57,112 nt of DNA from a virus. The stretch is taken from IMG/VR virus record IMGVR_UViG_3300005519_000204, positions 1-57,112 of that record; one strand, written 5' to 3'. The translations under genes and the position numbers were made by a program. The first letter of the stretch is position 1. Every line of letters begins with the position of its first letter. Below, piece after piece: positions 8,018 through 15,184 of the stretch. The notes under the pieces are model-generated. The model ran no database searches, had not been told where the DNA came from, and saw nothing but the letters and a program-made list of their open reading frames with translations.

Positions 8018-8580
8018 TCCCGTTTCCCGAGCAACGCATCGAGCAGCTCATCACCGCCGTGATGAAGGCCGAAGGCTGGGATGCGTATACCAACGATCCG
8101 ATGGATCCCGGCAAGGAAACCAAGTGGGGCATCACCCTCGCGGCCGCGCGCGCCTATGGCTACACGGGTGCGATGAAAGACCTGCCCGAGACGATCGCGC
8201 GTGCGATTTACCGCAAACGCTACGTGGACGAGCCGCGCTTCGCCGACGTGGTCGCGATCGAACCGAACATCGGCGCGGAGCTGATCGATACGGGCGTCAA
8301 CATGGGCACGGCCGTCGCCACGACCTTCCTGCAGCGCTGGCTCAATGGCTTCAACGACACCGGCAGCCGCTACGGCGACCTGCATGTGGATGGCCGCCTC
8401 GGCGCCGTCACGCTCGATGCGCTGCGCGCCTTCCTGCGCTGGCGGGGGCCGCAGGGCATTACCGCGCTGCTGCGTGGCCTCAACGGCGTGCAGGCGACGC
8501 GCTATCTGGAACTCACCGAAGCCCAACCGTCCCAGCGCAAATACCTCTTGGGCTGGGTGCTCAACCGTGTGGAGATGTAG
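8014..8580 (+). CDS. Endolysin, GH108-type N-acetylmuramidase
   Basis: A 188-residue peptidoglycan hydrolase. The motif 'AEGWDAYTNDPMDPGKETKW' followed by 'GIT' matches the glycoside hydrolase 108 signature, with Glu20 as the probable catalytic acid. The usual E-G-G is E-G-W here. The C-terminal part ('GVNMGTAVATTFLQRWLN', then 'DGRLGAVTLDALRAFL') is the GH108-associated peptidoglycan-binding domain. There is no signal peptide, so export depends on the holins. It takes the place of P2 endolysin K. The ATG at 8014 overlaps the preceding stop. Confidence 0.9.
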   Translation: MIPFPEQRIEQLITAVMKAEGWDAYTNDPMDPGKETKWGITLAAARAYGYTGAMKDLPETIARAIYRKRYVDEPRFADVVAIEPNIGAELIDTGVNMGTAVATTFLQRWLNGFNDTGSRYGDLHVDGRLGAVTLDALRAFLRWRGPQGITALLRGLNGVQATRYLELTEAQPSQRKYLLGWVLNRVEM

Positions 8581-8584
8581 AACC

Positions 8585-9325
8585 GTGTCCTTGTTTCAGT
8601 TGCACCAGGGTGAAGCGCTGAGTTTTCTTCGCACGCTTCCCGATGCGTCGGTCGACGCGATCATCACCGATCCACCCTACAGTTCCGGTGGCTTGCACAT
8701 GACGCAACGCCAACAGTCGCCGGTCAAGAAATACGTGCAGACCGGCACGCAGCGCCCGTACCACAGCTTCAGCGGCGACAACCGCGATCAGCGCAGCTGG
8801 ACGCTGTGGGTGACGTTGTGGCTTTCCGAGGCCTTGCGCGTGGCCAAGCCCGGTGCGCCGGTGGTGCTTTTCACCGACTGGCGGCAGCTGCCCAGCACCA
8901 CGGATGCACTGCAGACCGCCGGCGCGACCTGGCGCGGCATCGTGCCGTGGCTCAAACCCGCCGGCCGGCCGAGCGGGCCAGGCCGTTTCCGCAATGGCGC
9001 CGAATACGCGGTCTGGGGCAGCAAGGGCGACATGCCGCCGCGCGAAGCGGTCGGCTACCTGCCCGGCTACCACGTCGAATCGATCCGTCAGAAGGACAAG
9101 CACCACGTCACCGGCAAGCCCACGGACCTGATGCGCGCCATCGTGCGCGTGTGCCCACCGGGCGGCGTGATCCTGGACCCGTTCGCCGGCAGCGGCACCA
9201 CCGGCGTCGCCGCACTGATGGAAGGACGCCGCTTCCTTGGCGCGGAGCTCGACGGCGTCCATTGCGAGATCGCGCGCTGTCGCATGGAAGGCGTTCTCCA
9301 GCCAGCGGAGGCAGACGCTGCATGA
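8585..9325 (+). CDS. Orphan DNA methyltransferase, beta class (N6-adenine/N4-cytosine)
   Basis: A 246-residue methyltransferase. Catalytic motif IV DPPY lies at 29-32 and AdoMet-binding motif I 'DPFAGSGTT' at 198-206. This order (IV before I) defines the beta class. The middle section ('SFSGDNRDQRSW', 'WLKPAGRPSGPGRFRNGAEY') carries the target-recognition region. I chose the GTG at 8585, 4 bases after the endolysin stop, because it begins 'MSLFQLHQGEAL', as expected just before motif IV. The final ATGA overlaps Rz, so it is embedded in the lysis operon. There is no restriction enzyme beside it. It may protect phage DNA from host restriction or modify the host after induction. Confidence 0.88.
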   Translation: MSLFQLHQGEALSFLRTLPDASVDAIITDPPYSSGGLHMTQRQQSPVKKYVQTGTQRPYHSFSGDNRDQRSWTLWVTLWLSEALRVAKPGAPVVLFTDWRQLPSTTDALQTAGATWRGIVPWLKPAGRPSGPGRFRNGAEYAVWGSKGDMPPREAVGYLPGYHVESIRQKDKHHVTGKPTDLMRAIVRVCPPGGVILDPFAGSGTTGVAALMEGRRFLGAELDGVHCEIARCRMEGVLQPAEADAA

Positions 9326-9825
9326 ACCCGCTGCTGAAACCGCTCGCCAGTCTGCTTGGCATGCTGCTGCTCGCCGCGCTGGCCGTGATCGCCTCGCAGC
9401 GGCACCACACGGCGGCGTTGTCCTCACGGTTGGCCCGCGCGCAAGCCGACACCTGGGCCGCGCTGTTCGAGGCCTCCACCGCCCGCCTCGACGTCAAGAT
9501 CGTCACGAAGTACGTGGACCGCGTGCGCGTGATTCACGACACCACGCACACGCTGCACCAGGAGATCCCGACCTATGTTACGCCTGCGACCGATCGCGCT
9601 TTTCCTTTGCCTCGCGGCTTTGTCCGCGTGCACGACGCCGCCGCCACGAGTGACCTGCCCGGCCCTGCCGGAGCTACTGATGCGACGGCCTCCGACGTTA
9701 CGGCCTCTGAAGCCGCCGGCGTCGTCGCCGCCAACTACGGCACCTGCCTTCAAATCCGCGAGCAATTGAACGCGGTGCTCGATCGGCTGGAGGCGACGAC
9801 CCGTGCAAGCCGCACACCGCCATGA
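9322..9825 (+). CDS. Rz: Inner-membrane spanin (Rz-like)
   Basis: A 167-residue protein with an N-terminal membrane anchor (about 4-26, 'LLKPLASLLGMLLLAALAVI') and a periplasmic helical region. It overlaps the methyltransferase stop by 4 bases and contains the complete lipoprotein gene Rz1 in another frame. Together these make the i-spanin/o-spanin pair that fuses inner and outer membranes at the end of lysis. The C-terminal 'YGTCLQIREQLNAVLDRLEA' is typical of Rz/LysB-like proteins, and its last bases overlap R. Confidence 0.85.
   Translation: MNPLLKPLASLLGMLLLAALAVIASQRHHTAALSSRLARAQADTWAALFEASTARLDVKIVTKYVDRVRVIHDTTHTLHQEIPTYVTPATDRAFPLPRGFVRVHDAAATSDLPGPAGATDATASDVTASEAAGVVAANYGTCLQIREQLNAVLDRLEATTRASRTPP
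9575..9769 (+). CDS. Rz1: Outer-membrane spanin lipoprotein (Rz1-like), nested in Rz
   Basis: A 64-residue protein read in the +1 frame entirely inside Rz. It has a signal peptide ending in the lipobox 'LSAC' (Cys19), followed by a proline-rich mature part ('TTPPPRVTCPALPELL', 'PPTLRPLKPPASSPP'). Size, lipobox, proline content and nested position are all those of Rz1/LysC-type o-spanins. Confidence 0.87.
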   Translation: MLRLRPIALFLCLAALSACTTPPPRVTCPALPELLMRRPPTLRPLKPPASSPPTTAPAFKSASN

Positions 9826-10247
9826 ACAAGCCGGGACGCTTTCGTACCGCGCTGCTGGCCGCGTTGCCGGAGCTGGCCGGCGATCCGCAGCGTCTGTCGA
9901 TTTTCGTGGAGAAAGGCAAGCTCGTGGCAACAGCTACCGACGGCGCGGGCTGGCAGTACAGCTACCAGCTCACCGCGATCGTGCAGGACTTTGCCGGCGA
10001 CATGGATGCGCTCGCCAAGGCCGTGATTGCGTGGGTGGCGGTCGAGCAGCCGGACATGCTCAAGAACCCGGCGCAAGCGGAGCGCGGCATTCGTTTCGAA
10101 TGCGAATTGATGACGTCGGAGCTGGCCGACGTATCGATCGAAATCGATCTGACCGAAGCGGTGTACGCAGGCGACGGCGGTACGTTCGAGCACCCGGCCG
10201 AACCACCGGCCGATCCCACAAGCACGTGGCAGTGGTCGACGACCTGA
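9822..10247 (+). CDS. R: Tail completion protein (P2 gpR-like)
   Basis: A 141-residue protein of the P2 gpR family, which caps the tail and is needed for head-tail joining. The family core 'MNKPGRFRTALLAALPELAG' and 'IVQDFAGDMDALAKAVIAWV' is present. It overlaps Rz by 4 bases and the S gene by about 22 bases. Its C-terminus 'ADPTSTWQWSTT' is encoded across the start of S. Confidence 0.88.
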   Translation: MNKPGRFRTALLAALPELAGDPQRLSIFVEKGKLVATATDGAGWQYSYQLTAIVQDFAGDMDALAKAVIAWVAVEQPDMLKNPAQAERGIRFECELMTSELADVSIEIDLTEAVYAGDGGTFEHPAEPPADPTSTWQWSTT

Positions 10248-10711
10248 CCCAGCTCGAGCTGTGGGCGGCGCCATGGCTGGCCAAGCTTGCACCCGCACAG
10301 CGCCGACAGCTCGCGCGTACCATCGCGCTCGACCTTCGCCGCTCGCAGCAGCAACGCATCGCCGCGCAGATCGCGCCGGACGGCACGACGTATGTGGCAC
10401 GCAAACGACGCACGACCTCACTGCGTAACAAGCGTGGCGCCCACCGTCGGAAGAAAGATGCCATGTTCGTCAAACTGCGCACGGCGCGATGGCTAAAAAT
10501 CAATGTGACGAACGACGGTGCCGAGGTCGGCTTCTTCGGACGCGTCGCGCGCCTGGCGCGTGTGCATCAGGAAGGCGGCATGGATCGCGTCACATCCGGT
10601 GGACCGACAGTGAGATATCCCGCGCGACCGCTGCTGGGGTTCACGTCAAACGAGCGTCAAAAAATCCTCCATCGTCTCCTCGACTACTTGAACGACAAAA
10701 GCGTCGAATAA
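10226..10711 (+). CDS. S: Tail completion / virion morphogenesis protein (P2 gpS-like)
   Basis: A 161-residue protein of the P2 gpS (virion morphogenesis) family. Visible elements are 'LWAAPWLAKLAPAQRRQLAR', a long basic segment, 'AMFVKLRTARWLKIN' and 'GFFGRVARLARVHQEGG'. The likely start is GTG at 10226 (or the GTG at 10232) within the end of R. No ATG lies at the expected place. The C-terminal third exists again as a decayed copy at about 12226-12345. The five-paralogue array follows it and separates S from V. Confidence 0.87.
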   Translation: MAVVDDLTQLELWAAPWLAKLAPAQRRQLARTIALDLRRSQQQRIAAQIAPDGTTYVARKRRTTSLRNKRGAHRRKKDAMFVKLRTARWLKINVTNDGAEVGFFGRVARLARVHQEGGMDRVTSGGPTVRYPARPLLGFTSNERQKILHRLLDYLNDKSVE

Positions 10712-10757
10712 AACAAATACGGGGCCAGTTAAGGCCATGGCCTCATACTCACCGGCC

Positions 10758-11012
10758 ATGGACCCGAAACTACACCTTCGTATCGTTGCCTATTTCATCG
10801 AAGCGAACGCGACCTATTCGGACAGCCAGAAGGCGTGCACGATTTCCTTAACCCATCTCTCGGCGGTTTACGATCGTATCGTACGCGGTGAACCGGGCGA
10901 CCTGTCACACCAATTGGACCTGGATGACGCCCTTCAAATGGGTGCCCGCGATGGCCTGTGGACCATGCAGTACGACAAGGACAGCGATGAAGTTATGGTT
11001 GTCCTTTGCTAG
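10758..11012 (+). CDS. Tandem small-protein family, copy 1 (unknown function)
   Basis: An 84-residue protein starting 'MDPKLHLRIV'. The frame is open from an ATG at 10737, but the second ATG (10758) aligns with the starts of the four other copies. Shared positions are Tyr20-Ser21, Ile29-Ser30 and 'GARDGLW' (62-68), with a hydrophobic C-terminal strand ('EVMVVLC'). A 3-residue insertion precedes 'LDDALQMGAR'. No signal peptide, membrane segment or known domain is seen. It is soluble, acidic and predicted alpha/beta. It sits 46 bases after S in the late operon, so expression late in the lytic cycle is likely unless it has its own promoter. Confidence 0.75.
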   Translation: MDPKLHLRIVAYFIEANATYSDSQKACTISLTHLSAVYDRIVRGEPGDLSHQLDLDDALQMGARDGLWTMQYDKDSDEVMVVLC

Positions 11013-11098
11013 GTTTTCACACGCATAACACGCTACTACCACGTGAAGAGACCCATGCTCCCCCACCGGTTTGCTTGGTGGTTGACTTTGGTACGGCA

Positions 11099-11392
11099 AT
11101 GGATCGGAAAACCTTCCGTGGCCTCATCGCACGACTGGCGGTGATGAACGCCACATATTCGAGATGGCACGATGCCTGGACGATTTCTGTCACCGAACTC
11201 ATGGCTGTCTACAGGCGATACATCAAGCTCGCTCCCCACGATCTGCCGTTGATCCATGACGCCATTGCGGATGGGGCGCGCGAGGGACTGTGGCAGTTGG
11301 ATCGGTCCATGGATGCCACCGATGTTCTCCTCCTCCTTGCAAAGCCGCAGCACGCGCAACTTCCGCAGCGCATCATGCCAGCGAGGGTCTAG
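11099..11392 (+). CDS. Tandem small-protein family, copy 2 (unknown function)
   Basis: A 97-residue member of the array, starting 'MDRKTFRGLI' at 11099. The frame is open from 11006 without homology. It keeps Y20-S21, 'AWTIS' (26-30), and 'GAREGLW' (59-65), then 'DVLLLLA'. It has a C-terminal extension of about 15 residues, rich in Gln, Arg and Pro, absent from the others. It is the closest to copies 1 and 4 at the N-terminus ('NATYS', 'DAWTIS'). The gap to copy 1 is 86 bases. Confidence 0.75.
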   Translation: MDRKTFRGLIARLAVMNATYSRWHDAWTISVTELMAVYRRYIKLAPHDLPLIHDAIADGAREGLWQLDRSMDATDVLLLLAKPQHAQLPQRIMPARV

Positions 11393-11560
11393 GCGGCCTC
11401 CCCTGGCGCCCTTCACGTCACTCCTCATTGATCTGGATCAATGCGTCACTGGCGCTGTGGCGATATATCCCTCAACATGGGAGCGAGAGATAAGTCAGAA
11501 CCCTTGATCCTTGCACAAGAAACAGTCACCACGCCACGGCTATTTGCGAGCGACGATGCC

Positions 11561-11806
11561 ATGACCTTGGATGACTATTTTCGTTTCATCGTGCAGGCGC
11601 TCCGAGCGCGTTGCACCTATTCGGTCGCTCGCAAGGCTTGGGAAATCTCCGGTCTGGAAGCGGAAATCCTATTCCTTGAATACTCGAATCGGTGGCCCTC
11701 CGAACTGGCTTCGCCCGAAGATGCCTTTCAAGAGGGGGAGCGCCGCGGATTTTGGACAAGAGATATTGGCGACCATTTCAAAACCGACACTCTCGTAATG
11801 AAGTAA
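11561..11806 (+). CDS. Tandem small-protein family, copy 3 (unknown function)
   Basis: An 81-residue member starting 'MTLDDYFRFI'. Y20-S21, 'AWEIS' (26-30), 'EDAFQEGERRGFW' (53-65) and 'TLVMK' at the end align without gaps to copies 4 and 5. In the G-x-R-x-G-x-W motif the second position is Glu and the sixth Phe, so this copy has diverged more. The open frame begins at 11441, but the upstream part has no match in the other copies. The gap to copy 2 is 168 bases. Confidence 0.72.
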   Translation: MTLDDYFRFIVQALRARCTYSVARKAWEISGLEAEILFLEYSNRWPSELASPEDAFQEGERRGFWTRDIGDHFKTDTLVMK

Positions 11807-11908
11807 CAGTCATGGCAGATAAATCGGCGCCAGGCTGTTTCCTCTAGTAGCACTCTTGCCACGGTCATCCTGCGCCTGTGACGGCGCGATTTTCAGCAGG
11901 TCGGCGGC

Positions 11909-12154
11909 ATGGATAGGCAGGATTATTTACACCTGATCGAGCGGACTATACGGAATTTCTCGATGTACTCGCATGCCAAGGACGCCTGGACGATCTCCGT
12001 AGCGCATCTCAAACTGTCCTTGCAACTTTACGCAGAAGAACTCCCACCGGGCCTTCCCTCCGTGGAGGAAATGCTCGACGAAGGCGCTCGCAAAGGTCTC
12101 TGGGCGCTGGTCGTCGATCACGAAAGTGGTCTCGCCATTGTCGTTTTTAAATAG
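11909..12154 (+). CDS. Tandem small-protein family, copy 4 (unknown function)
   Basis: An 81-residue member, 'MDRQDYLHLIERTIRN'. Y20-S21, 'AWTIS' (26-30), 'P..LPSVEEMLDEGARKGLW' (46-65) and a final 'AIVVFK' strand are present. The start is unambiguous: it is the first ATG of the frame, preceded by CAGGTCGGCGGC. A 320-base stretch follows, holding a relic of the S gene, before copy 5. Confidence 0.75.
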   Translation: MDRQDYLHLIERTIRNFSMYSHAKDAWTISVAHLKLSLQLYAEELPPGLPSVEEMLDEGARKGLWALVVDHESGLAIVVFK

Positions 12155-12225
12155 TCGCCAAGACTCATCTGCTCGGTGAAAGTATGGTTTAAGCAGGCAC
12201 CGGTGGAACCCCACACGACTAGCAG

Positions 12226-12345
12226 TGCGATCCGCCGAAAAGGGCCATGTTCATTAAGTTGCGCACCGAACGGAAATTGAGTGACGGTCACACCGAGGCG
12301 GTGGGGCTGAGCTTTCCCTGCGCGCATCCGTTCGGTGCGCATGAC
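12226..12345 (+). pseudogene. Decayed second copy of the S-gene 3' end
   Basis: The stretch reads 'AMFIKLRTERKL' from 12244, matching 'AMFVKLRTARWL' of the intact S at about 10459-10494. The match continues weakly in shifted frames on both sides ('IRRK' before, 'ARIRSV' after). It has no start and several frame changes. It is best explained as the remains of an S gene whose 3' end once lay directly upstream of copy 5. Confidence 0.5.
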
Positions 12346-12474
12346 CGGAAAGCGGGTCCATCACGCCAGATTCACAACTAACTTACATCAGGCAACGCAG
12401 GATCACGCCCCGAAACACGTGCATGACCAACGTCTCCACCCTTGCGATGGAGACCCACGACGGAAGAGGTCATT

Positions 12475-12720
12475 ATGGAAACAGACACGTTTTTTCATGT
12501 GGTCGAAGACCTGGTGAAAAGCAACGCGGATTACTCCGAAACCACCGGTCATCGCATCATCTCCCTCCACCGCCTTCGCGTGATCTACAAGGAAAGGACG
12601 GGCACCTGGCCGTTGAAGTTGCTATCGCTGCAAGAGGCGGTGGAAGAAGGCGTGCGCAAAGGCTGCTGGGAAATGGACTACGACGAGGAATCCGACATGG
12701 ACATCATCGTCCTCTGTTGA
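12475..12720 (+). CDS. Tandem small-protein family, copy 5 (unknown function)
   Basis: An 81-residue member, 'METDTFFHVVEDLVKS'. It keeps Y20-S21, I29-S30, 'LQEAVEEGVRKGCW' (52-65) and the acidic 'DYDEESDMDIIVLC' end, which closely resembles the end of copy 1 ('YDKDSDEVMVVLC'). GAAGAGG precedes the ATG, a good ribosome binding site. It is the copy next to V, and the V late-promoter dyad starts 38 bases after its stop. Confidence 0.75.
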   Translation: METDTFFHVVEDLVKSNADYSETTGHRIISLHRLRVIYKERTGTWPLKLLSLQEAVEEGVRKGCWEMDYDEESDMDIIVLC

Positions 12721-12757
12721 CGGAGCGGTGGCGCCGGTCGCCCCGGCATCCTGGTGT

Positions 12758-12781
12758 GTTCTGGGCGGCATGATCCAGAAC
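12758..12781 (+). promoter_or_regulatory. Candidate Ogr-type late activator site upstream of V
   Basis: This is the second instance of the perfect dyad GTTCT-N14-AGAAC, identical in half-sites and spacing to that at 3834-3857. Its centre is about 48 bp before the V start at 12818 and 57 bp before the alternative V start at 12827. P2 has a late promoter at this place (P_V). The site therefore probably drives V-W-J-I-fibre and the tail genes. Confidence 0.55.
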
Positions 12782-12817
12782 GCACCGTAGCTGCGCGCGT
12801 TCACGCATGCCCGCAGC

Positions 12818-13411
12818 ATGATGGGCATGTCCGATGACATCCCGCGCCAACTCGCCAACCTGATCCGCTTCGGCACGGTACACGCCGTTGCCGGCAAGCG
12901 CGTGCAGGTCAAACTCGGCGGCTTGCTCACGCGCCCGCTTCCGTGGCTCGCCACGCGCGCCGGCACCACCAAGACGTGGGCGCCGCCCGATATCGGTGAG
13001 CAAGTGATGGTGCTCTCGCCCAATGGCGACGTCGGCGCTGGCGTCGCCATCGGCGGCATCTTCTGCGATGCCTTCGATGTACCCAGTGAGGCACATGCCG
13101 ACACCGTCGTAATGGCCTTCGGCGATGGCGCGGTGGTGCTGTATGACCAGGCGACCCATGTGTTCAGGGCCACGCTACCCGCCGAAGGCCGCGTGGCGGT
13201 GACGGCGCCGGGTGGTATCACCCTCACCGGCCACGTGACCATCGACGGCGAACTCAGTGTCTCGCAAGCGGCGACCTTCGCGCAAACCGTGCATGCGAGC
13301 CAGGCCATCACCAGCGATGCCGACGTCAAGGCCGGCGCCATCAGCCTGACGAACCACCCGCACGCCAACGTGCAGCCCGGCGGCGGGATCAGCGGAAAGC
13401 CCCTGCCATGA
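12818..13411 (+). CDS. V: Baseplate spike protein (P2 gpV-like)
   Basis: A 197-residue protein of the P2 gpV family, the trimeric membrane-piercing spike. The N-terminal OB-fold region ('IRFGTVHAVAGKRVQVKLG', 'PDIGEQVMVLSPNGD') is followed by repetitive beta-helix-like sequence ('VTAPGGITLTGHVTIDGELS'). It ends 'LTNHPHANVQPGGGISGKP', the His-containing apex that binds iron in P2 V. Two in-frame starts are possible (12818, 12827). The later one gives 'MSDDIPRQLANLIRFG' and a better distance from the late-promoter dyad. Confidence 0.92.
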   Translation: MMGMSDDIPRQLANLIRFGTVHAVAGKRVQVKLGGLLTRPLPWLATRAGTTKTWAPPDIGEQVMVLSPNGDVGAGVAIGGIFCDAFDVPSEAHADTVVMAFGDGAVVLYDQATHVFRATLPAEGRVAVTAPGGITLTGHVTIDGELSVSQAATFAQTVHASQAITSDADVKAGAISLTNHPHANVQPGGGISGKPLP

Positions 13412-13764
13412 TGGGCATGGACGCACGCACCGGCCGCGCGCTGAGCGGCGATGCGCACCTGGCGCAATCGATCGCCGACATCCTTGCCACGCCCGTGGGC
13501 ACGCGCGTGATGCGGCGCGACTACGGCAGCCGCCTGCCGGACCTGATCGATGCGCCCGGCAACGCCGCCACCCGCGTGCAGCTTTACGCCGCGACCGCCA
13601 CCGCGCTGATGCGCTGGGAACCGCGCCTGACGCTGACACGCGTCGCGCTGTCTGCCGTCGATGCGTTGCGTGGCCGCTGGGTGCTGGATCTTACCGGCAC
13701 GCGTACCGATACCGGCAAGCCGCTCGATCTATCGGTCCCGCTCACGTTCGCGGTGCGCGCATGA
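13408..13764 (+). CDS. W: Baseplate wedge protein (P2 gpW / T4 gp25-like)
   Basis: A 118-residue protein of the GPW/gp25 family, the baseplate wedge subunit that starts sheath assembly. The signature 'SIADILATPVGTRVMRRDYG' is followed by 'LPDLIDAPGN'. The length matches P2 W (115). It overlaps both V (4 bases) and J (4 bases). Confidence 0.93.
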   Translation: MMGMDARTGRALSGDAHLAQSIADILATPVGTRVMRRDYGSRLPDLIDAPGNAATRVQLYAATATALMRWEPRLTLTRVALSAVDALRGRWVLDLTGTRTDTGKPLDLSVPLTFAVRA

Positions 13765-14645
13765 CCGACACGATCCAGCTCAACCAGCTGCCGCTGCCGG
13801 ATGTCGTCGAACGCCTCGACTACGAGACGCTGCTCGCGATGGCCGAACGCCGCATGCGCGAACTGTGGCCTGCCTACACCGCCACCGTCGAATCCGACCC
13901 GATCCGCAAAGCCCTGCAGGTGCTCGCCTACCTCGTGCTGCAGGAACGGCAGAAGAAGAACGACGATGCGCGCGCGTGCTTTCTTCCCACCGCACGCGGC
14001 AAAGACCTCGACAACTGGGCGGCGAGTCTCGGCGTGCAGCGCTTGCTCATCCGCCCAGCGATTCCCGACCAAGGTATCGACGCGGTGTACGAGAGCGACG
14101 ACGATCTTCTCTATCGCTGCCAGCTCGCCCCGTCGGGCTACTCCACCGCCGGCCCGGCGGATGCCTATGAGTTTCTAGCGCGCAGTGCCTCCGGTCAGGT
14201 GCTCGATGCCAAAGTCACCAGCCCGGAACCGGGCACGGTGGTGGTGTCCGTCATGGCGCGCGACGGCGATGGCACGCCCTCGCCCGAACTGCTGCACACC
14301 GTCACCGAGTACCTCACCGTCAAAACGCGCCGCTTGCTCACCGACAAGGTGATCGTGCAGCCGGTGGCGATTCGACCGTTCCGTGTAGCGGCGCGCCTCG
14401 CGTTCTTTGCCGGCCCGGACTCCGACGTGGTGCTCAGCACTGCCAAAGCGAGCCTCGCGACGTACCTCGCCGAGTCGCGCCGCATCGGCCGCAACATCAC
14501 GTTGTCGGGGTTGTACGCCGCGCTCAAGGTACCGGGCGTCGAAGACGTGCTCGACCTTTCCCCGGCCACGACGCTCGTCGTGAGCGACACCGAGGCCGGC
14601 TACTGCACGGCGGTGGATATCCAATCCGGAGGCGTCGGTGACTGA
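13761..14645 (+). CDS. J: Baseplate assembly protein (P2 gpJ-like)
   Basis: A 294-residue baseplate protein (P2 J is 302). Family features include 'IQLNQLPLPDVVERLDYETL', 'ARGKDLDNWAASLGVQR' and 'SGQVLDAKVTSPEPGTVVV'. It forms the wedge rim connecting to the fibres. Overlapping ATGA at its start and an 8-base overlap with I at its end indicate coupled translation. Confidence 0.93.
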   Translation: MTDTIQLNQLPLPDVVERLDYETLLAMAERRMRELWPAYTATVESDPIRKALQVLAYLVLQERQKKNDDARACFLPTARGKDLDNWAASLGVQRLLIRPAIPDQGIDAVYESDDDLLYRCQLAPSGYSTAGPADAYEFLARSASGQVLDAKVTSPEPGTVVVSVMARDGDGTPSPELLHTVTEYLTVKTRRLLTDKVIVQPVAIRPFRVAARLAFFAGPDSDVVLSTAKASLATYLAESRRIGRNITLSGLYAALKVPGVEDVLDLSPATTLVVSDTEAGYCTAVDIQSGGVGD

Positions 14646-15183
14646 GCTCGTGCCGCCCAACGCCACGCCGATGGAGCGCGCCTTCGTGCAGGTGAGCCGC
14701 GAGTTGCTCGGCTTCGCCACGCCGCTGGCGACGCTCGCTAACCCCGACACGATCCCCGCGGCCTTTCTGCCCTGGCTTGCCTGGTCCTTGGGCGTGCGCA
14801 GTTGGAAGCCGTACTGGTCCGAAGCCGTGAAGCGCATGCGTGTGCGTCACGCGATCGCCATCGCCCGGCAGCAAGGCACCGCGCAATCAGTCGAAGACGT
14901 CGTCGCCTCCTTCGGCGGTCATGTGGTGGTGCGTCCCTGGTTCGAACAGGAACCGCCGGGCGAGCCCTTTACGTTTCAGCTCACGCTGACGCTGACCGAC
15001 AGCGTGGAACAAGACACCTCCGCCGCATTCGTCGACGACGTCATCGCCGAAGTCACGCGCACCAAATCCGCGCGCGACCACTTCACCTTTACCCAAGGGC
15101 TCAACGCCCGCGCAACCGTGGGCGTTCTCGCCGCCGGCCGCGCGGTCGCGTATGCGCACCTCCAAGTCGCAGGAGCCGTCTGA
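14638..15183 (+). CDS. I: Tail/baseplate protein (P2 gpI-like)
   Basis: A 181-residue protein of the P2 gpI family. It starts at GTG 14638 inside the end of J ('MTELVPPNATPMERAF'). The core 'FLPWLAWSLGVRSWKPYWSE' and 'QQGTAQSVEDVVASFGGHVV' is diagnostic. It probably joins the tail fibre to the baseplate edge. Confidence 0.92.
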   Translation: MTELVPPNATPMERAFVQVSRELLGFATPLATLANPDTIPAAFLPWLAWSLGVRSWKPYWSEAVKRMRVRHAIAIARQQGTAQSVEDVVASFGGHVVVRPWFEQEPPGEPFTFQLTLTLTDSVEQDTSAAFVDDVIAEVTRTKSARDHFTFTQGLNARATVGVLAAGRAVAYAHLQVAGAV

Positions 15184-15184
15184 C

